From Clostridiaceae bacterium (lineage in GTDB: Bacteria; Bacillota; Clostridia; Saccharofermentanales; Fastidiosipilaceae), in contig JAAYOA010000143.1 in NCBI GenBank assembly GCA_012520525.1, positions 1 through 46,924 on the forward strand: a stretch of 46,924 nucleotides of DNA, given 5' to 3'. Made by a program: the position numbers and the translations under genes. Under the pieces are notes generated by a model that did not search any database, had not been told where the DNA came from, and saw nothing but the letters and a program-made list of their open reading frames with translations. Positions within the stretch are counted from its first letter, which is position 1. The number at the start of each line of letters is the position of its first letter. This document shows, one piece after another, positions 1 to 10,790 of this stretch.

Positions 1-708
1 AAAGACACCCTCAGCTCCCAGATGCATCATCAGAGCTGCATCCGCCGGCGTGGCCACTCCGCCCGCCGCAAAATTAACCACCGGCAAACGACCTGCTTCA
101 TGGACCTGGACCAACAATTCATAGGAAACACCCATCTCTTTAGCAACATCATATAGTTCATCTTTGCGCAGGGCAGAGACCGCCGCTAATTCTTGATTCA
201 CTTGGCGCATATGGTTGACCGCTTCAGCCACATTACCAGTTCCCGCATCGCCCTTTGTGCGGATCATAGCAGCACCTTCACTGATGCGCCGCAGAGCCTC
301 ACCTAAATTTCTCGCACCACACACAAAAGGCGCCACGAATGCGGTCTTGTCGATATGGTAACGTGCGTCGGCGCGAGTCAATACTTCACTTTCGTCAATC
401 ATATCCACGTGGATATTTTCTAAAATGCGAGCTTCCAAAATGTGACCGATGCGACATTTAGCCATCACGGGGATGCTGACCGCCCTCTGAATCTCTTGAA
501 TCATCTGGGGGTCACTCATGCGAGAGACGCCGCCTGCCAGCCGAACATCTGCAGGAATTCGTTCTAAGGCCATGACAGCTTTCGCACCTGCTTCCTCGGC
601 GATCACAGCTTGTTCAGGTGTGGTAACGTCCATGATGACGCCGCCAGAGAGCTGTTTGATCCATTCAGGCTGACCGTAGGTTGTCTTAGTTTCTTTATTT
701 GTATTCAT
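1..708 (-). CDS. pdxS: Pyridoxal 5'-phosphate synthase lyase subunit PdxS (partial, runs off the left edge; absent from the ORF track because no stop lies in the window)
   Basis: Reverse-strand translation from the ATG at 708 is open to base 1: [97 protein letters not shown]..., a characteristic PdxS/YaaD sequence. Confidence 0.96.
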   Translation of the reverse strand, partial: MNTNKETKTTYGQPEWIKQLSGGVIMDVTTPEQAVIAEEAGAKAVMALERIPADVRLAGGVSRMSDPQMIQEIQRAVSIPVMAKCRIGHILEARILENIHVDMIDESEVLTRADARYHIDKTAFVAPFVCGARNLGEALRRISEGAAMIRTKGDAGTGNVAEAVNHMRQVNQELAAVSALRKDELYDVAKEMGVSYELLVQVHEAGRLPVVNFAAGGVATPADAALMMHLGAEGVF

Positions 709-752
709 ATTTACTGCCTCCTCTGTAAAATGTCGAAAAAACGAACATTACT

Positions 753-823
753 AGACAGTATATCCACTTCTGATATTATTGATATAATCAAATTCAGTAA
801 TTATTATATAACCAGACTGTATA
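753..823. promoter_or_regulatory. Candidate PdxR operator: two direct repeats AGAC(A/T)GTATA in the pdxS-pdxR divergent region
   Basis: AGACAGTATA at 753-762 and AGACTGTATA at 814-823, 61 bp apart start to start, between divergent pdxS and pdxR. Confidence 0.45.
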
Positions 824-952
824 ATTAAATATGAAATCAACCGCCTACAAGGAGGACACATAACCTCACCGATCAAGCATGACAACTTCGCTAATTTACG
901 CGTTATTGACCGGTTTATGTATTACTAAAATAATTAATGAAAAGGATTTTCC

Positions 953-2479
953 ATGTTGACATATCCCCTAGAAAAACGCGGTAAAACACCGATCTATCGC
1001 TATCTATATCAATGTATCCGCGACGACATCATCGCCGGCAACCTTGCTAAAGGCACCAAACTTCCCTCCAAAAGGGAATTAGCACAAAACTTAAACGTCA
1101 GCGTCATCACCATACAAAATGCCTACGAAGAATTGCAGATTGAAGGTTATATCACCTCAGTTGAACGACGAGGCTTCTTTGTCCTGCATGACGAATCTGG
1201 CATCCCCGTTATTCCCCATCAGTCTGGAATCACAACCCAGGATCAAAATAAACCCACTGAAAAAATAACCAAAACTCCCCTGACAAAAGATTTTAATGCC
1301 GAAAATGCTGTCACACCTATAATCGCCGATTTGACCGGTAAAAATTGTCTCCGGCAAGACTTTCCCTATGCCTCATGGGCGCGCACCGTGCGATCTATTC
1401 TCAAAGAAGACCCCCCTGAATTGTTGAAAGGTCCCCCGAGCAAAGGTCTGCCTGTGCTGCGCAACGCGATAGCCAACCACCTCTGGGCCTATCGAGGCAT
1501 CGCCGCAGACCCTGAACACATCGTCGTAGGCTCCGGCGCCGAACACCTCTACGGATTAATTGTTACCTTGCTCGGACGAAACTTATTGTACGCCACCGAA
1601 GATCCTGGTTATCAGAAATTTTGCAAACTCCTCAACAATCACGGTGCCGACGTCGTCGCTGTACCCATCGACCGCGACGGGTTGCGCTGTGACAAATTAA
1701 ACAAGGTGGCGGCCGATGTGGTTCATCTTTCGCCGGCTCACCATTTCCCGACGGGAACTGTTATGACGTTGGGGCGTCGCCGTGAACTGTTAAACTGGGC
1801 TCACGCCGATCACACCAAGCGCTGGCTGATCGAAGACGATTATGACTGCGAATTACGCCTGCGGGGACGCCCCGTCAGCACTCTCTACGCTTTAAATCAA
1901 GGTCGTCAAGTCATCTATATGAATACCTTTTCCTGCACTTTGTCTCCTGGCATGCGCATCGCCTATCTGGTTCTGCCCAACGAATTAGTGGACATTTATC
2001 ACGAACTTTGCGATTACTACACTTGTACTGTCCCCGTGCTGGAGCAGCTGACCTTAGCCCGATTTATCGACGAAGGAGACTTCGGCAGACACATCAACCG
2101 GTCACGCACTGCCGGACGTCACCGGCGAACCCGCCTGCTCCAACTCATACGCCGCTCGCCCTTAATCGATCTCGCCTCTATAGACGAAAAAGACGCCGGT
2201 CTCCACTTCCTCCTGCGCCTCCACGGCAATTTCACCGCCGACGATCGAGAAAATCTGCGTCAAGCCAGCCGGCAAAAGGGTATTGCGATCAATTTCCTTG
2301 ACGACTATCGCCGCCCCAAAGACCGCCTCCTCCACTATTCCAACGACTGCCCTTTAACAATTGTGATAAATTACTCAAATTTAGAGCCGGATCTTTATGA
2401 ACCCACAATAACCGATCTCACCCAAACCATCCGCGAAGTAGCCACAAGGTCGCCGTCACACCAAGATCTTGTGAGATAA
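953..2479 (+). CDS. pdxR: MocR-family PLP-dependent transcriptional regulator (GntR wHTH + class I aminotransferase fold), likely PdxR
   Basis: N-terminal GntR motif (PIYRYLYQCIRDDIIAGNLAKGTKLPSKRELAQNLNVSVITIQNAYEELQIEGYI) plus aminotransferase-like domain; divergent from pdxS. Confidence 0.9.
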   Translation: MLTYPLEKRGKTPIYRYLYQCIRDDIIAGNLAKGTKLPSKRELAQNLNVSVITIQNAYEELQIEGYITSVERRGFFVLHDESGIPVIPHQSGITTQDQNKPTEKITKTPLTKDFNAENAVTPIIADLTGKNCLRQDFPYASWARTVRSILKEDPPELLKGPPSKGLPVLRNAIANHLWAYRGIAADPEHIVVGSGAEHLYGLIVTLLGRNLLYATEDPGYQKFCKLLNNHGADVVAVPIDRDGLRCDKLNKVAADVVHLSPAHHFPTGTVMTLGRRRELLNWAHADHTKRWLIEDDYDCELRLRGRPVSTLYALNQGRQVIYMNTFSCTLSPGMRIAYLVLPNELVDIYHELCDYYTCTVPVLEQLTLARFIDEGDFGRHINRSRTAGRHRRTRLLQLIRRSPLIDLASIDEKDAGLHFLLRLHGNFTADDRENLRQASRQKGIAINFLDDYRRPKDRLLHYSNDCPLTIVINYSNLEPDLYEPTITDLTQTIREVATRSPSHQDLVR

Positions 2480-3382
2480 ATAAATAACAAACGGAAAAAT
2501 TAGCAGAAAGAGAACCGTAGATTGAACCACACTCAACGTGGCAAAGCGGGGAGCGCACTGCTCCTGTTCTGCGACCATCGCCGGCATCGCTCCGCCGGGC
2601 ATAGCTGCCAGCGCTACGACCGTGCGCTTCAATCCCACATCTAGAGGAACAAAATACATAGCTAAAATCATTAAAAGAGGGGCGACCAACAGCCTCAACG
2701 CCGTCACAATAAATAATCGATAGTCCTTTATGAGGCTGAGAATATCGCTCTCCTGAACCATGGCTCCGATGACCAACAGACTTAATGGCGTACATAAATT
2801 ACCGATCATCGTCAGCGTTTCCTGAACCGGCGCGGGCACTTTATACTGAGTCAACAGAAGCACGAACATAATCACAATAGCGATATAAAATGGCTTCAAA
2901 AGAATCGTTTTTAGAGATCTTCTCTCCGCTTTTTTCTTACTGACATAATTAATGCCTATGGAATACATCAGTGCATTGTAACCTACAGCAAAAATTGCCC
3001 CTAGAAAAATACCGTCATTGCCATAAATACCTAACACAATGGGAAATCCAACAAACATAATGTTGCCAAAGGTGACGATTAAGACCGAAATCTTGCCCTC
3101 ATCCTCTCCTTTTATTAAATGTCTGCCAAAAAATTTCATCATAAAAAATAAAAATAGATGATAAATAAAGGAAATGATCGCCACCGCACCAACGCGAATC
3201 CAGTCGTCTCCTTCTATCGTCAGATAACCAGAACTAATTATGACACAGGGCACGGATAATTCTAAAACTAACCGACTTAACCCCGCCCGGATTTTGGGCG
3301 TGATAATTTTCACTTTAGCAGCCACAATTCCTACTGCCGTGACCAAAGCCACAATCACCAGTTGATGAATTACAACGTCCAT
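2456..3382 (-). CDS. AEC (auxin efflux carrier) family transporter
   Basis: Hydrophobic 308-aa protein with AEC-type sequence (VLELSVPCVIISSG..., FGNIMFVGFPIVLGIYG, MPGGAMPAMVAEQ). Confidence 0.85.
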   Translation of the reverse strand: MDVVIHQLVIVALVTAVGIVAAKVKIITPKIRAGLSRLVLELSVPCVIISSGYLTIEGDDWIRVGAVAIISFIYHLFLFFMMKFFGRHLIKGEDEGKISVLIVTFGNIMFVGFPIVLGIYGNDGIFLGAIFAVGYNALMYSIGINYVSKKKAERRSLKTILLKPFYIAIVIMFVLLLTQYKVPAPVQETLTMIGNLCTPLSLLVIGAMVQESDILSLIKDYRLFIVTALRLLVAPLLMILAMYFVPLDVGLKRTVVALAAMPGGAMPAMVAEQEQCAPRFATLSVVQSTVLFLLIFPFVIYLSHKILV

Positions 3383-3431
3383 AAATTAGTTCCTCCACAA
3401 CACAGTGTTTACCTATTCTACACCTAACCAT

Positions 3432-4277
3432 CTACGAATTAAAAAAATTGTGCCACACTTCCAAAAATAATATTAATAGCGGCTGGTGCAGCAGATAAAT
3501 CGGTAAAGTGTAACGCCCCCAACTAGACAGCACAGGTATCTGTGTGCGCAAAATATTTTCCAGATTTTTAATCCTACTTAGCCCCTGGCGGACGAAGTGA
3601 CCCGTTACAAACAGCCAAAACCAAGGTAGTAGAGGAAAGTAATCGCTGGACGAAAAAGATGCCGGAGGCAGACCTAACGGGACAAATATAATACTACTAT
3701 ATAACGTTTTCGGCAGATCAATGGCCAGGGTTGGATGGAAAATACCTAGACCGAAACTTCCCCAGGGCACCTCATAACATAATAAAAATAAAATAAATGC
3801 CAGGAACGCCCCTAGCCAGGGTCGCCAATTTCGCGTTCCCCGTTCCACCAGTCCCATTAACCAAATACTGCAGCCGATTAAGTTTAGTACACCAAAATAA
3901 ATTGCTTCTTCCGGCATGACCAAAACCGTTACCGCTGTGATACCCAGACCTAATAGATTGAGTATTAGCCCCCGCTGAAAAATCTTTCGCCAGCTCCAAG
4001 CCCACACATAACCACTGACAAAAATAAATGTCCAACAAATATATTGTTGCCATATTCGGCTAGTTGAGAGCAACGGCCAACCACCATTCCCGTAATAAAT
4101 GACCTGCACATCGTAGACAAAGTGATAAAAAATCATCGCGATCATCGCAAGACCTCTAAAGGCGTCGATCAAATGATAACGCCCGCCTTTGTTGCGATAC
4201 GACACCTTCGCCGAAGCCGGTCTTTTGCAATCAGATGTTTCATTGTATTTAGATGTCTGTTGCATCACTGTCTCCAT
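3432..4277 (-). CDS. DUF1624 / heparan-alpha-glucosaminide N-acetyltransferase-like membrane protein
   Basis: RYHLIDAFRGLAMIAMIFYHFVYDVQVIYY and multiple TM segments typical of DUF1624. Confidence 0.8.
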   Translation of the reverse strand: METVMQQTSKYNETSDCKRPASAKVSYRNKGGRYHLIDAFRGLAMIAMIFYHFVYDVQVIYYGNGGWPLLSTSRIWQQYICWTFIFVSGYVWAWSWRKIFQRGLILNLLGLGITAVTVLVMPEEAIYFGVLNLIGCSIWLMGLVERGTRNWRPWLGAFLAFILFLLCYEVPWGSFGLGIFHPTLAIDLPKTLYSSIIFVPLGLPPASFSSSDYFPLLPWFWLFVTGHFVRQGLSRIKNLENILRTQIPVLSSWGRYTLPIYLLHQPLLILFLEVWHNFFNS

Positions 4278-4608
4278 CTACCGCACAGATCGCGATCTTT
4301 TTTGTAAAGTTATCATACCATGAGGTAATTTCCCTGTTAATCTGCCATGTGACAAATATTTACATCGAAGCAACCCACTTATAACAGAAAATTCTTAAAT
4401 TACATTTAAAGGATTCTCATAAGACAAAACTAAAGGTCTTTAATTCTGTTATAATTGTGATTCTGAATATAAAATATCAAGATAGCTATCATATAGATAT
4501 CAGAAACTAAGCGGCTAACGTAAACCAATCTCTTTTTAACTAGATCACTATACTAGATAACTTAAATCCCTGAGATTTGCACAAAATTGTCCGCAGAAAG
4601 GGAATCTT

Positions 4609-6057
4609 GTGTCTGAAAATAATACAACAAAATCAATGAAAAAAGGGGCGCGGGACAACTCCCGCCTCGGCACCCTGCCGATCAAGACATTGCTCCGTCA
4701 ATTTGCAGTGCCTAGTATCATCGCCTTGCTTGTCAGTTCAATCTATAATATTGTCGATCAGTTTTTTATCGGACATAGCGTCGGCATCCTCGGCAACGCG
4801 GCGACCAACGTTGCCTTTCCTCTGGTGACCATCTGCACATCCCTGAGTCTGCTCTGTGGCATTGGTGCAGCAGCTAATTTTAACTTGGCCATGGGACGAA
4901 AGAACACCGAAAAGGCTCAACTGGTCGCAGGCAATGTGATCACTTTGATCCTCATTTGCGGAGTGACACTGATGATTATCACCCGCATATTTTTAACGCC
5001 CTTGCTCACCCTTTTCGGCGCCATCGGCGATGTCATGCACTACGCCAAAATTTATACAAGCATTACATCTTTGGGATTTCCATTTTTGATATTTACTGTC
5101 GCCGGATCAAACATGGTTCGAGCCGACGGCGCACCGGTCTATTCCATGGTCTGCACTTTAGTCGGCGCCATTCTTAACGTCATCCTCGATCCCATCTTCA
5201 TCTTCGGATTTGATATGGGTATGGCAGGTGCCGCTTGGGCCACCGTCATCGGTCAGGTGGTTTCTTCAATTATGGTTGCAATCCACTTTATGCGTTTCCG
5301 CACTGTGAAAATTGGTTTGCGGGATATGCGTCCCCAGCTGCGCGTCTTTGGAGATATTGCTAAGTTGGGCATAGGTTCATTTATCAACCAAATCGCGATC
5401 GTTTTTGTTCAAGTTACATTTAACAATTTAATCGTGTATCACGGTCCTCGATCAATTTATGGCGCGGACATTCCTCTAGCGGCAACTGGCATTATTTTAA
5501 AAATAAACATGATTGTATTTTCCATAATCATTGGTATTGCCCAGGGGCTACAGCCTATTTTCAGTTTTAATTATGGAGCTGAAAATTATGACCGGGTGCG
5601 CAAAGCTCTGAAGACAGGTGCCACTTTAGCGTTCTTCATCGGTCTGACGGCCACATTCTTCTTCCAACTCTTTCCACGTCAAATCATCGGTGCCTTTGGA
5701 ACGGGTTCAGAACTGTACTTTGAATATGCCGTGCGCATGTTCCGCATCTTTCTCCTGTTGACATCTTTAAACGGCTTTCTGCCCATTTTCATGAACTTTT
5801 TCTCTTCCATCGGTCGAGCCCAAAAAGCGGTCTTTATGTCACTGTCCCGTCAGTTGATATTTTTTATTCCCTTGGCACTGCTTTTTACCCGCATATGGGG
5901 ATTAAAGGGATTGATCTATACTGCACCGGTCGCCGACTTTATTTCTTTTGTCGTTGGCATCACCCTGATTACAACCGAAATGCGCAAAATGCGAAAATTA
6001 GAGCAAGCCAAAGAAGAACGTCTATTGACTGCCGCCTCTGCCGCCGCCGATCAATAA
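4609..6057 (+). CDS. MATE family efflux transporter (GTG start)
   Basis: 482 aa, 12-TM MATE-like sequence (IPSIIALLVSSIYNIVDQFFIGHSVG; GAAWATVIGQVVSS; IAQGLQPIFSFNYGA). Confidence 0.93.
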   Translation: MSENNTTKSMKKGARDNSRLGTLPIKTLLRQFAVPSIIALLVSSIYNIVDQFFIGHSVGILGNAATNVAFPLVTICTSLSLLCGIGAAANFNLAMGRKNTEKAQLVAGNVITLILICGVTLMIITRIFLTPLLTLFGAIGDVMHYAKIYTSITSLGFPFLIFTVAGSNMVRADGAPVYSMVCTLVGAILNVILDPIFIFGFDMGMAGAAWATVIGQVVSSIMVAIHFMRFRTVKIGLRDMRPQLRVFGDIAKLGIGSFINQIAIVFVQVTFNNLIVYHGPRSIYGADIPLAATGIILKINMIVFSIIIGIAQGLQPIFSFNYGAENYDRVRKALKTGATLAFFIGLTATFFFQLFPRQIIGAFGTGSELYFEYAVRMFRIFLLLTSLNGFLPIFMNFFSSIGRAQKAVFMSLSRQLIFFIPLALLFTRIWGLKGLIYTAPVADFISFVVGITLITTEMRKMRKLEQAKEERLLTAASAAADQ

Positions 6058-6108
6058 CGACCTCTCTGTCCGCCCAATAGCGGTCTCTCAACCAGCTAAA
6101 TGTAGACC

Positions 6109-6132
6109 TCATCCTTGCCAGTTTAAGGATGA
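6109..6132. terminator. Possible bidirectional stem-loop between convergent MATE and MBL genes
   Basis: TCATCCTT (6109-6116) / AAGGATGA (6125-6132), perfect 8-bp stem, 8-nt loop; weak T-tracts. Confidence 0.35.
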
Positions 6133-6173
6133 CTTACAAATTTATTTCATTTTAAAAAGAAATCTATTTAGAG

Positions 6174-7184
6174 TTAATTATTCAACTGATAAGTGAACGT
6201 ACCATCTGTCGAAATTTCGATGGACGCATACCGATCGGGTCCCTGCCAAAAAGGATGATCTCGCGGCGGATCGCTAAACAGACAGAGCAGATCCCGCCCG
6301 TCATTTTCTGCCCAATGTTTGAGCTGTTCGTAGACAATTGGTGCAGCACTGTTGTATTTACAAGTTGAAGAAGACGTGGTCAGACAAAGTCGCAACGGCA
6401 TATCTTCCATAAAAAAGGGATCAATGGAATCAATCTGCCCATGGTGAGGCAATTTGAGGACATTTACATCGATCAAAGCCTCTTTTACCGCCGCCGTCCG
6501 CTGCCAATTTTGGGGCGTATTGTCGGCACAAAATAACCCCACAAACGAGGCAAAACTTATTTTCAAAATGAAACTCGTTCCGTTGGAAAGTTTGTCCAGA
6601 TGATCCAAGAGGGCAATTTGCCGCTCGACGGCTTGATCATTTTCTTCATCTGTCCAAAGGCTCAACTCCTCTATCAAATTAAGAAATTTTGCCACAACCG
6701 TCGGAGCCGGACTTAACACTTCGATGTTTAAATCACCGATCATGTGTACGTCCCCCTGTCGCAGCTGATGTACCTGTGTGCCCTCAAACTCAAAGTATTC
6801 CAACAGAACCAGATAATCCTCAAGGGATGACACGAATAACTCCACGTTCTTGGGTAAAAAAACGTGAGAAGGTAAACAGACAGCCACTTCAGCAAAAGCT
6901 TCCACCGGAAAAGGCGTCCAGACATGGGTCACTGTCACCTGCTCTAACAAAGGCAACAAACCGCCGAGGTGATCTTCATGGATATGAGAAATAATCAGAT
7001 GATCAATGTGCTTGATGTCTTGCTCGGCAAACCAGTCACAGACCCGCATTCGCCCGGAATCGCCGGTAAATTCCTCCGGCAAATTGCCACCTGCGTCTAA
7101 GAGGCAGGTGCCGCCCGCTCCTTTAAACAAAAAGGCATCGCCATACCCCACATTCAGCATATGTAATGACACGCTATCTTTCAC
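6174..7184 (-). CDS. MBL-fold metallohydrolase (ComEC/Rec2-like domain)
   Basis: Metallo-beta-lactamase motif HIHEDH (IISHIHEDHLGGLLPLL) and later KLPHHGQ motif. Confidence 0.85.
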   Translation of the reverse strand: MKDSVSLHMLNVGYGDAFLFKGAGGTCLLDAGGNLPEEFTGDSGRMRVCDWFAEQDIKHIDHLIISHIHEDHLGGLLPLLEQVTVTHVWTPFPVEAFAEVAVCLPSHVFLPKNVELFVSSLEDYLVLLEYFEFEGTQVHQLRQGDVHMIGDLNIEVLSPAPTVVAKFLNLIEELSLWTDEENDQAVERQIALLDHLDKLSNGTSFILKISFASFVGLFCADNTPQNWQRTAAVKEALIDVNVLKLPHHGQIDSIDPFFMEDMPLRLCLTTSSSTCKYNSAAPIVYEQLKHWAENDGRDLLCLFSDPPRDHPFWQGPDRYASIEISTDGTFTYQLNN

Positions 7185-7367
7185 AATAATTGCCTTTCCA
7201 TTGTAAACTAGACAACCAACTTCCTTGAGTTTGATCGGTCGCTTGCTCCAAAACCTTAATCCACAATCTTAACCGGTGACTGGACTAATTTTAACTTGTC
7301 GAGAGCAGCCTGTATATTAGGACTTAAATCTCTGCAATAGGCTTCGCACAATGCCAACCCACTGCTA

Positions 7368-8370
7368 TCAGGTACTGCCCCGTATCACCAGTTCTGCAGG
7401 AATCCGCTTTATACCCGGAGCCACAGTTTTGCCTGAAATTAAATCATGGAGCAACCGCACACAGTCCTCTCCCAACCCCCGATTATCTACCCGCACCGTC
7501 GTCAATTCAGGTTCAATCGTCTTCCAAAATACTGTCGTCAAAGCCGGCCACCGCAAAGTCCCGGGGAACACTATAGCCCCGCCTATAAACTCCTTTGATG
7601 ATCCCCACAGCTATTTCATCGTTGGTACAATAAAATGCCGTAGGATAATCTTCTTTCGACCTGCCATCTAAAATTTCAGCAAAACAACCCATGGCGTGTT
7701 CGTAATCTGCCTGTATAGTAAATATATCTTCCGCCTTGACGGGCAAACCATTTGTTCTCAAAGTGTCGACATAACCTGCCCGTCGCCCCTTCATGACATG
7801 GTCAGAAAAATTCCCTTGAATTAGGGCAATGCGGCGATGACCCCTATCGATGAGATGCTGTACCACTTGAACAGATCCGGAATAATCGTCGATGGCCAAA
7901 CAGATTCGATCTTCGCTGCGAGTAATATTATTGAGCAAGACGATGGGTTTATGTTGGTGCTGGAAGTAATCAATCAGCTCGGCGTTGATCTGACCCGCCA
8001 AAATCGCGCCGTCTACCTGTTTTTTTATATAAATTTCACCGTTTGGCAAGCGCGTATCTGCCGACGAAGATATGATGACACTCAGTCCTAATGCGTGGCT
8101 CATATCTACTACTGCATCTAAAATCGGTGCATAAAAAGGATTGAGAAAAGCTGGAGACTGATGTTCATATAAAATAAAAGCGATGTTATCTGTGCGCATC
8201 CGCGGCATGGCCTGAGCGATCGCATTAGGCGTATAATTTAACTTCCGTGCGGCCTCATAGACCTTGTTGCGGGTACTCTCTTTAACCAAATGAGGCTCAG
8301 AAAATGCCCGTGTCACCGTTGCTCTTGAATAACCGCACAGGGCAGCAACATCTAAAATTGTTGAGGGCAT
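7368..8370 (-). pseudogene. LacI-family transcriptional regulator interrupted by an apparent single frameshift (ORFs 7513..8370 and 7368..7571)
   Basis: ORF 7513..8370 has LacI HTH (TILDVAALCGYSRATVTRAFSEPHLVKESTRNKVYEAARKLNYTPNAIAQAM) and ends early at GFDDSILEDD*. The overlapping frame continues the family C-terminus as IEPELTTVRVDNRGLGEDCVRLLHDLISGKTVAPGIKRIPAELVIRGST. Confidence 0.85.
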
Positions 8371-8445
8371 ATATATCTCCTAAAAATTCTGTCCTTAAGA
8401 AACGGTGAGATCGCAGGTGCGAAAATACTCCACCACTTAAAATAT

Positions 8446-8487
8446 AGCAAGGCGGCGAAATCGCTTCTAACGACTTTGCCGCCTCGC
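8446..8487 (-). terminator. Putative Rho-independent terminator downstream of the sugar ABC permease
   Basis: GC-rich stem GCAAGGCGGCGAAATCG / CGACTTTGCCGCCTCGC with 7-nt loop; minus-strand 3' side TATATTTTA. Confidence 0.6.
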
Positions 8488-8546
8488 AAACCCTTTGTGT
8501 AATAATATCAGCTTCGTTATATGTAACAGCCAGCTGATTCCTTCTC

Positions 8547-9452
8547 TTAACGTCGTTGAACCATCTGTTTAAAACTGGAACGGATGTAAGGGAAGGCAAT
8601 CAATAGTATCAGAAGGGTCATAAGGATACTCGTCGCCGATGTGACGCCAATGTCCAAATCGTTATACCCCCGCTGATAAATATACATTGTAATTGTGCGA
8701 GTTGAATTGTAAGGTCCACCCTTCGTCAACACATTGACTTTGTCAAATAGTCGGAAGGTATCGATCAGCCTTAATAAGATGACGACGGTCATAGGTTTTG
8801 CCAAATACGGCAGCGTGATATGCCGCAGTCTTTGAAAACTGTTAGCGCCGTCGAGGGCTGCGGCCTCGTGCAGATCCTGGGGCATTTGGCACAGTGCAAC
8901 ATATACCAACAGGAAGACAAAAGGCGCATACTGCCAAATATCTACCCAAAGCACCGAATAAAAGGCGGTATTTATGTCCTGCAGCCAGTTGACAGGGGCA
9001 ATCCCGAATACACCCAAAATCTGATTTAATATACCATAGCTATTGCTGAACATAGTCTGCCAAATCAATGTGATGGTGATCGGCGGGCAGAGCATGGGGA
9101 AGAGAAACAGCGTCCGCAATAGCTTGGAAGGTCTCCCCGAACCATGTAAAAACAAGGCCAACAGGGTGCCAAAGATGGTCTCTGTAACCACTGCCAGTAA
9201 TGTAAATTTTACAGTCACCCAAATGCTGTGTAGAAAGTCCTTATCTTGGATTGCATCTATGTAATTTTTCAGTCCAACCCACTGGGTGCCGCCCCGATTC
9301 ATCGTGATTAATGTCATGTCAGTTAGACTCGTGACGAGCACGTAAATAATAGGCAGCAGACTGGTTAACAGCAATATGATCAAGGCTGGCCACACCATCA
9401 CATTGGTGAACACGCGGTTGTGATCTACTAATTGCGTACGTTTCTTTTCCAT
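8547..9452 (-). CDS. Carbohydrate ABC transporter permease (MalF/UgpA type)
   Basis: 301 aa with EAAxxDGA loop (LHEAAALDGANSFQRLRHITLPYL). Confidence 0.92.
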   Translation of the reverse strand: MEKKRTQLVDHNRVFTNVMVWPALIILLLTSLLPIIYVLVTSLTDMTLITMNRGGTQWVGLKNYIDAIQDKDFLHSIWVTVKFTLLAVVTETIFGTLLALFLHGSGRPSKLLRTLFLFPMLCPPITITLIWQTMFSNSYGILNQILGVFGIAPVNWLQDINTAFYSVLWVDIWQYAPFVFLLVYVALCQMPQDLHEAAALDGANSFQRLRHITLPYLAKPMTVVILLRLIDTFRLFDKVNVLTKGGPYNSTRTITMYIYQRGYNDLDIGVTSATSILMTLLILLIAFPYIRSSFKQMVQRR

Positions 9453-9467
9453 CGTTACAACTCAGCT

Positions 9468-10790
9468 TTATTTAATGACGTCGTTCATTGCTTCGGCGGC
9501 AGCAGCTAACGCTTCTTCAGGCGTTTTAACGCCGGATACCGCAGCGGATAATTCTGCACCCAAGACTTCTTCTGCTTTGGACCAATTGGTGTGACGAGGA
9601 CGGACTTTAGAAGCCTTTGTCGCTTCCAACAGGGTCGGGAAGTGAGGGTATTTTTCAACTAATTCTGCATCGGTCAGGACAGATTCACGGGTCGGAACAC
9701 CGCCAGCATCTGCCATAATTTTTTGTGACTCTGCGGAAGTCAGGTAGTTCAACAATTCAATAGCCAGTTCTTGGTTACCCGAGTTACCGGTGACGCCCAT
9801 CATCCAGTTACCGATCATACCGGCAGGATAAGTTTCGCTGTCAGCATCGACTTTGCCAGGAATAACTGCATAAGCAGCACTCGCTTCTGAACCAGAGACA
9901 TACCATGAGGGCCAACCCAAGGACATCGCTGCTTTGCCGTCGGAAACTGCTGCGACCAAGTCATTCTTCTCGTAGTTAGCGCCGGTCTCTAATAATTTAA
10001 TATAGAGTTCAAGGGCTGCGATACCTTTTTCGCTGTTAACTTGGGCTTCCCAGTTTTCGTCAAATACTTCGCCGCCCATAGCCCAGTAAATTGGCAGCCA
10101 ATCACTGACGATCGGATTGCCTTGTTGACCACGGATGACATAGCCCAAATTACCATCGGCTTGAACCTGCTCGGCAGCTGCCAGGACAGCATTCCAGTCG
10201 GTAGGCACATCGCTCACAAGGTCTTTGTTGTAGAACAGGAACATGACATTACCACTAAAAGGCAGGGCATACTGATCGCCTTCGCCGTAGGGCACTTTAC
10301 CGATGTCGAGACACTGTTGTACCAGATCGCTATCTGCTTCGTAGCCTGCTTCGGTCAAATTTAGGAAAATTTGAGCTTCGGTAAACTCTGGCATCCAGGG
10401 ATCATCGGCCATGACGAGGTCAAAGTTGCCGGTGGGCTTTGTGCTGTCCAACATAATGTTTTTCTTCAAGTCAGCGGCTTCGTAGCCTGATACTTCAATT
10501 TTACAGTTGTGAGCAGCTTCGAAATCTGCCTTGACGCTCTCGATGGCATCGACATGGGAACCGCCACGAGCTGCAATGCTAATTGTCACAGTTTCGCCGC
10601 TATCTGCTGCCGGAGCTGCTGTCTCTTCCTGACCGGCATCAGCCTCGGTCTCTTCTGCTGCTGTCGTCTCTTCGGCTGCAGCCGTGGTCTCCTCGGTATC
10701 TTTAGAACCGCCACCACAAGCTGCGGCACTGATCATCAGTGATGCGGCTAGTAAGCCGACAATGCCTCTCTTAACTTTTTTTAATACCAT
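9468..10790 (-). CDS. Carbohydrate ABC transporter substrate-binding lipoprotein (family 1)
   Basis: Signal/lipobox MISAAACGGG, acidic Thr/Ala/Glu linker, then SBP fold (FNLVM-like FDLVMADDPWMPEF; LPFSGNVMFLFYNKDLV). Confidence 0.92.
   Translation of the reverse strand: MVLKKVKRGIVGLLAASLMISAAACGGGSKDTEETTAAAEETTAAEETEADAGQEETAAPAADSGETVTISIAARGGSHVDAIESVKADFEAAHNCKIEVSGYEAADLKKNIMLDSTKPTGNFDLVMADDPWMPEFTEAQIFLNLTEAGYEADSDLVQQCLDIGKVPYGEGDQYALPFSGNVMFLFYNKDLVSDVPTDWNAVLAAAEQVQADGNLGYVIRGQQGNPIVSDWLPIYWAMGGEVFDENWEAQVNSEKGIAALELYIKLLETGANYEKNDLVAAVSDGKAAMSLGWPSWYVSGSEASAAYAVIPGKVDADSETYPAGMIGNWMMGVTGNSGNQELAIELLNYLTSAESQKIMADAGGVPTRESVLTDAELVEKYPHFPTLLEATKASKVRPRHTNWSKAEEVLGAELSAAVSGVKTPEEALAAAAEAMNDVIK

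Noticed and set aside
2008-2301. 97-aa ORF inside pdxR
   Set aside because: Out-of-frame overlap with a well-supported aminotransferase-like domain.
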